Source of the DNA: Hyphococcus sp.
GTDB lineage: Bacteria; Pseudomonadota; Alphaproteobacteria; Caulobacterales; Parvularculaceae
Direction of reading: 5' to 3'
Length of the DNA: 64,000 nt
NCBI GenBank assembly: GCA_028289605.1
Contig: JANQON010000006.1
Location: 62,001-126,000, forward strand
In this document: in pieces, positions 63,049 through 64,000 of the stretch
Layout: every line of letters starts with the position of its first letter
Numbering within the stretch: the first letter of the stretch is position 1
Notes under the pieces: generated by a model
Database searches by the model: none
Told to the model about the DNA's origin: nothing
What the model saw: only the letters and a program-made list of their open reading frames with translations
Position numbers and translations under genes: made by a program

Positions 63049-64000
63049 ATGATCTTGTTCCTCGCCACCCTGTCGCTCGCCGCCTGGATCTATCTCGCCC
63101 TGTTTCACGGCCGATTCTGGCGCGCCGACCAGCGGCTCGGGGATGCGCCGGCGCCGGCTTTGTGGCCGCCCGTCGCCATCGTGATCCCCGCCAGAGACGA
63201 AGCCGCCTCAATCGGAGAGGTGATCGCCGCTCATGCGGCGGCTGATTATTCGGGCGAGGTGTCGATTGTTCTTGTCGACGACAATTCGACCGACGGCACA
63301 GCCGATGTTGCTAAGGCCGCCGCCGGCGACGGCGCTGACAAACTCACGGTCATCAACGGCGCCCCGCTCGCTGAGGGATGGACCGGCAAACTGTGGGCCG
63401 TGCGGCAAGGGCTAGCCGCCGCCACAGAAATGAATCCCGCCTATGTCTTGCTTACCGACGCCGACATCGTTCCAGCGCCGGAAACGCTGTCGCGTCTTGT
63501 CGCGAAGGCGGAACGAGAGGGCTTGTCTTTGGTCTCGCTAATGGCGCGCCTCGATGCGCGCGGTCTGTGGGGCGGATTGCTGATCCCGGCCTTTGTCTAT
63601 TTCTTTCAGAAGCTCTATCCGTTCCCCCGCGTCAACGACGCAACGAGCGACGTCGCCGCCGCCGCCGGCGGCTGCATGCTTGTCCGCACCGACGCGCTGA
63701 ACGCCATCGGCGGCGTCGACTCCATCCGCGATGCGCTGATCGATGATTGCGCCCTCGCCCGTCGCATTAAAGACCACAAACCGGGCGCCAAAATTTGGCT
63801 AGGCCTCGCTAGCGACGAAGCCAAAAGCCTGCGCGACAATCGATCGCTGAATTCGGTATGGAACATGGTTGCGCGCACCGCTTACGCGCAACTCGCTTAT
63901 TCGCCGCTGCTGCTCGCCGGCACGGTGATCGGTATGGCGCTCATTTATCTTGTCCCGCCCGGCGTCGCGCTGACGCTCGCAATGCATGGCAATGAACTGG
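63049..64000 (+). CDS. hpnB: Hopene-associated glycosyltransferase HpnB (3' end beyond the window)
   Basis: A GT2-type glycosyltransferase cut by the right edge; 317 codons are visible. N-terminal membrane helix (ILFLATLSLAAWIYLALFHG), then the GT-A domain: VAIVIPARDEAASIGEV, VLVDDNSTDGTAD, NGAPLAEGWTGKLWAVRQG and LLTDADIVPAPETL. Further membrane segments start near 63895. The pattern matches HpnB, found in hopanoid clusters; its sugar or acceptor is not settled. Divergent from hpnC with 114 bases between. Confidence 0.9.
   Translation, partial: MILFLATLSLAAWIYLALFHGRFWRADQRLGDAPAPALWPPVAIVIPARDEAASIGEVIAAHAAADYSGEVSIVLVDDNSTDGTADVAKAAAGDGADKLTVINGAPLAEGWTGKLWAVRQGLAAATEMNPAYVLLTDADIVPAPETLSRLVAKAEREGLSLVSLMARLDARGLWGGLLIPAFVYFFQKLYPFPRVNDATSDVAAAAGGCMLVRTDALNAIGGVDSIRDALIDDCALARRIKDHKPGAKIWLGLASDEAKSLRDNRSLNSVWNMVARTAYAQLAYSPLLLAGTVIGMALIYLVPPGVALTLAMHGNEL

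Noticed and set aside
1-64000. tRNA, rRNA, CRISPR array, prophage or insertion sequence
   Set aside because: I looked through the gaps for cloverleaf features, regularly spaced repeats and transposase genes and saw none. TTCGA-type strings occur only within coding genes. A covariance-model search would settle it.

Overview
The window is GC-rich, gene-dense chromosomal DNA of an alphaproteobacterium. Evidence for this: a GapR/DUF2312 gene, a COQ9 gene, an alphaproteobacterial PntA/PntAB/PntB transhydrogenase split, a CrtW/CrtY/CrtI/CrtB carotenoid operon, a complete-looking hpn hopanoid set, and a ligase-associated DNA repair set. A marine or surface-living aerobic heterotroph of the Parvularculales/Caulobacterales kind would fit, but that is inference. 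I see no rRNA, tRNA, transposase, prophage or CRISPR array.

Layout: 1-1.6 kb, a membrane protein cut by the left edge. 2.4-8.3 kb, astaxanthin-type carotenoid genes (crtE-crtZ on +, crtW-crtY-crtI-crtB on -). 8.5-10.8 kb, a DUF3833 protein and an unusual LuxR/hydrolase-fold fusion. 11-15.9 kb, hemC, a sugar:sodium symporter, a GH42 beta-galactosidase and a 32-residue membrane peptide. 16-20.3 kb, a GAF histidine kinase/NarL regulator pair, an ABA4-like protein with a polytopic partner, coq9 and rpsU. 20.7-27.5 kb, a MipA porin, a methyltransferase lipoprotein, the pnt operon and a hydrolase. 27.7-31.3 kb, an orphan NtrC-type regulator, gapR, a TPR protein and rpmJ. 30.6-37.3 kb, the pdeM/helicase/exonuclease/ligase repair set. 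37.4-44.5 kb, an NSS transporter, a sulfotransferase, and amino acid/acyl-CoA catabolism (gcdH, thiolase, branched-chain amino acid dehydrogenase with a divergent Lrp regulator). 44.7-50.8 kb, a lysozyme-like protein and the arginine succinyltransferase (AST) operon. 50.9-64 kb, hopanoid synthesis, modification and transport (hpnN, hpnM, ispA, ispH, hpnH, hpnG, hpnE, hpnD, hpnC, hpnB), cut by the right edge.

How the genes fit together: IspA makes farnesyl diphosphate, which can go to squalene/hopanoids (HpnC, HpnD, HpnE) or, through CrtE and CrtB, to C40 carotenoids. Both membrane-ordering lipid branches therefore lie in one 64 kb stretch. Squalene-hopene cyclase (hpnF/shc) is not in view and is probably beyond the right edge. 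The catabolic block feeds amino acid carbon to acetyl-CoA, the precursor pool for both branches.

Most unusual points: (a) a palindromic repeat inserted in frame inside hpnG; (b) a LuxR-type regulator carrying a hydrolase fold without a catalytic serine or histidine, next to the carotenoid operon; (c) a two-gene ABA4-like/polytopic membrane module behind a sensor kinase pair; (d) a perfect hairpin over the astB ribosome site and start codon; (e) a perfect palindrome between the Lrp gene and its divergent dehydrogenase gene; (f) two families of dispersed inverted repeats.
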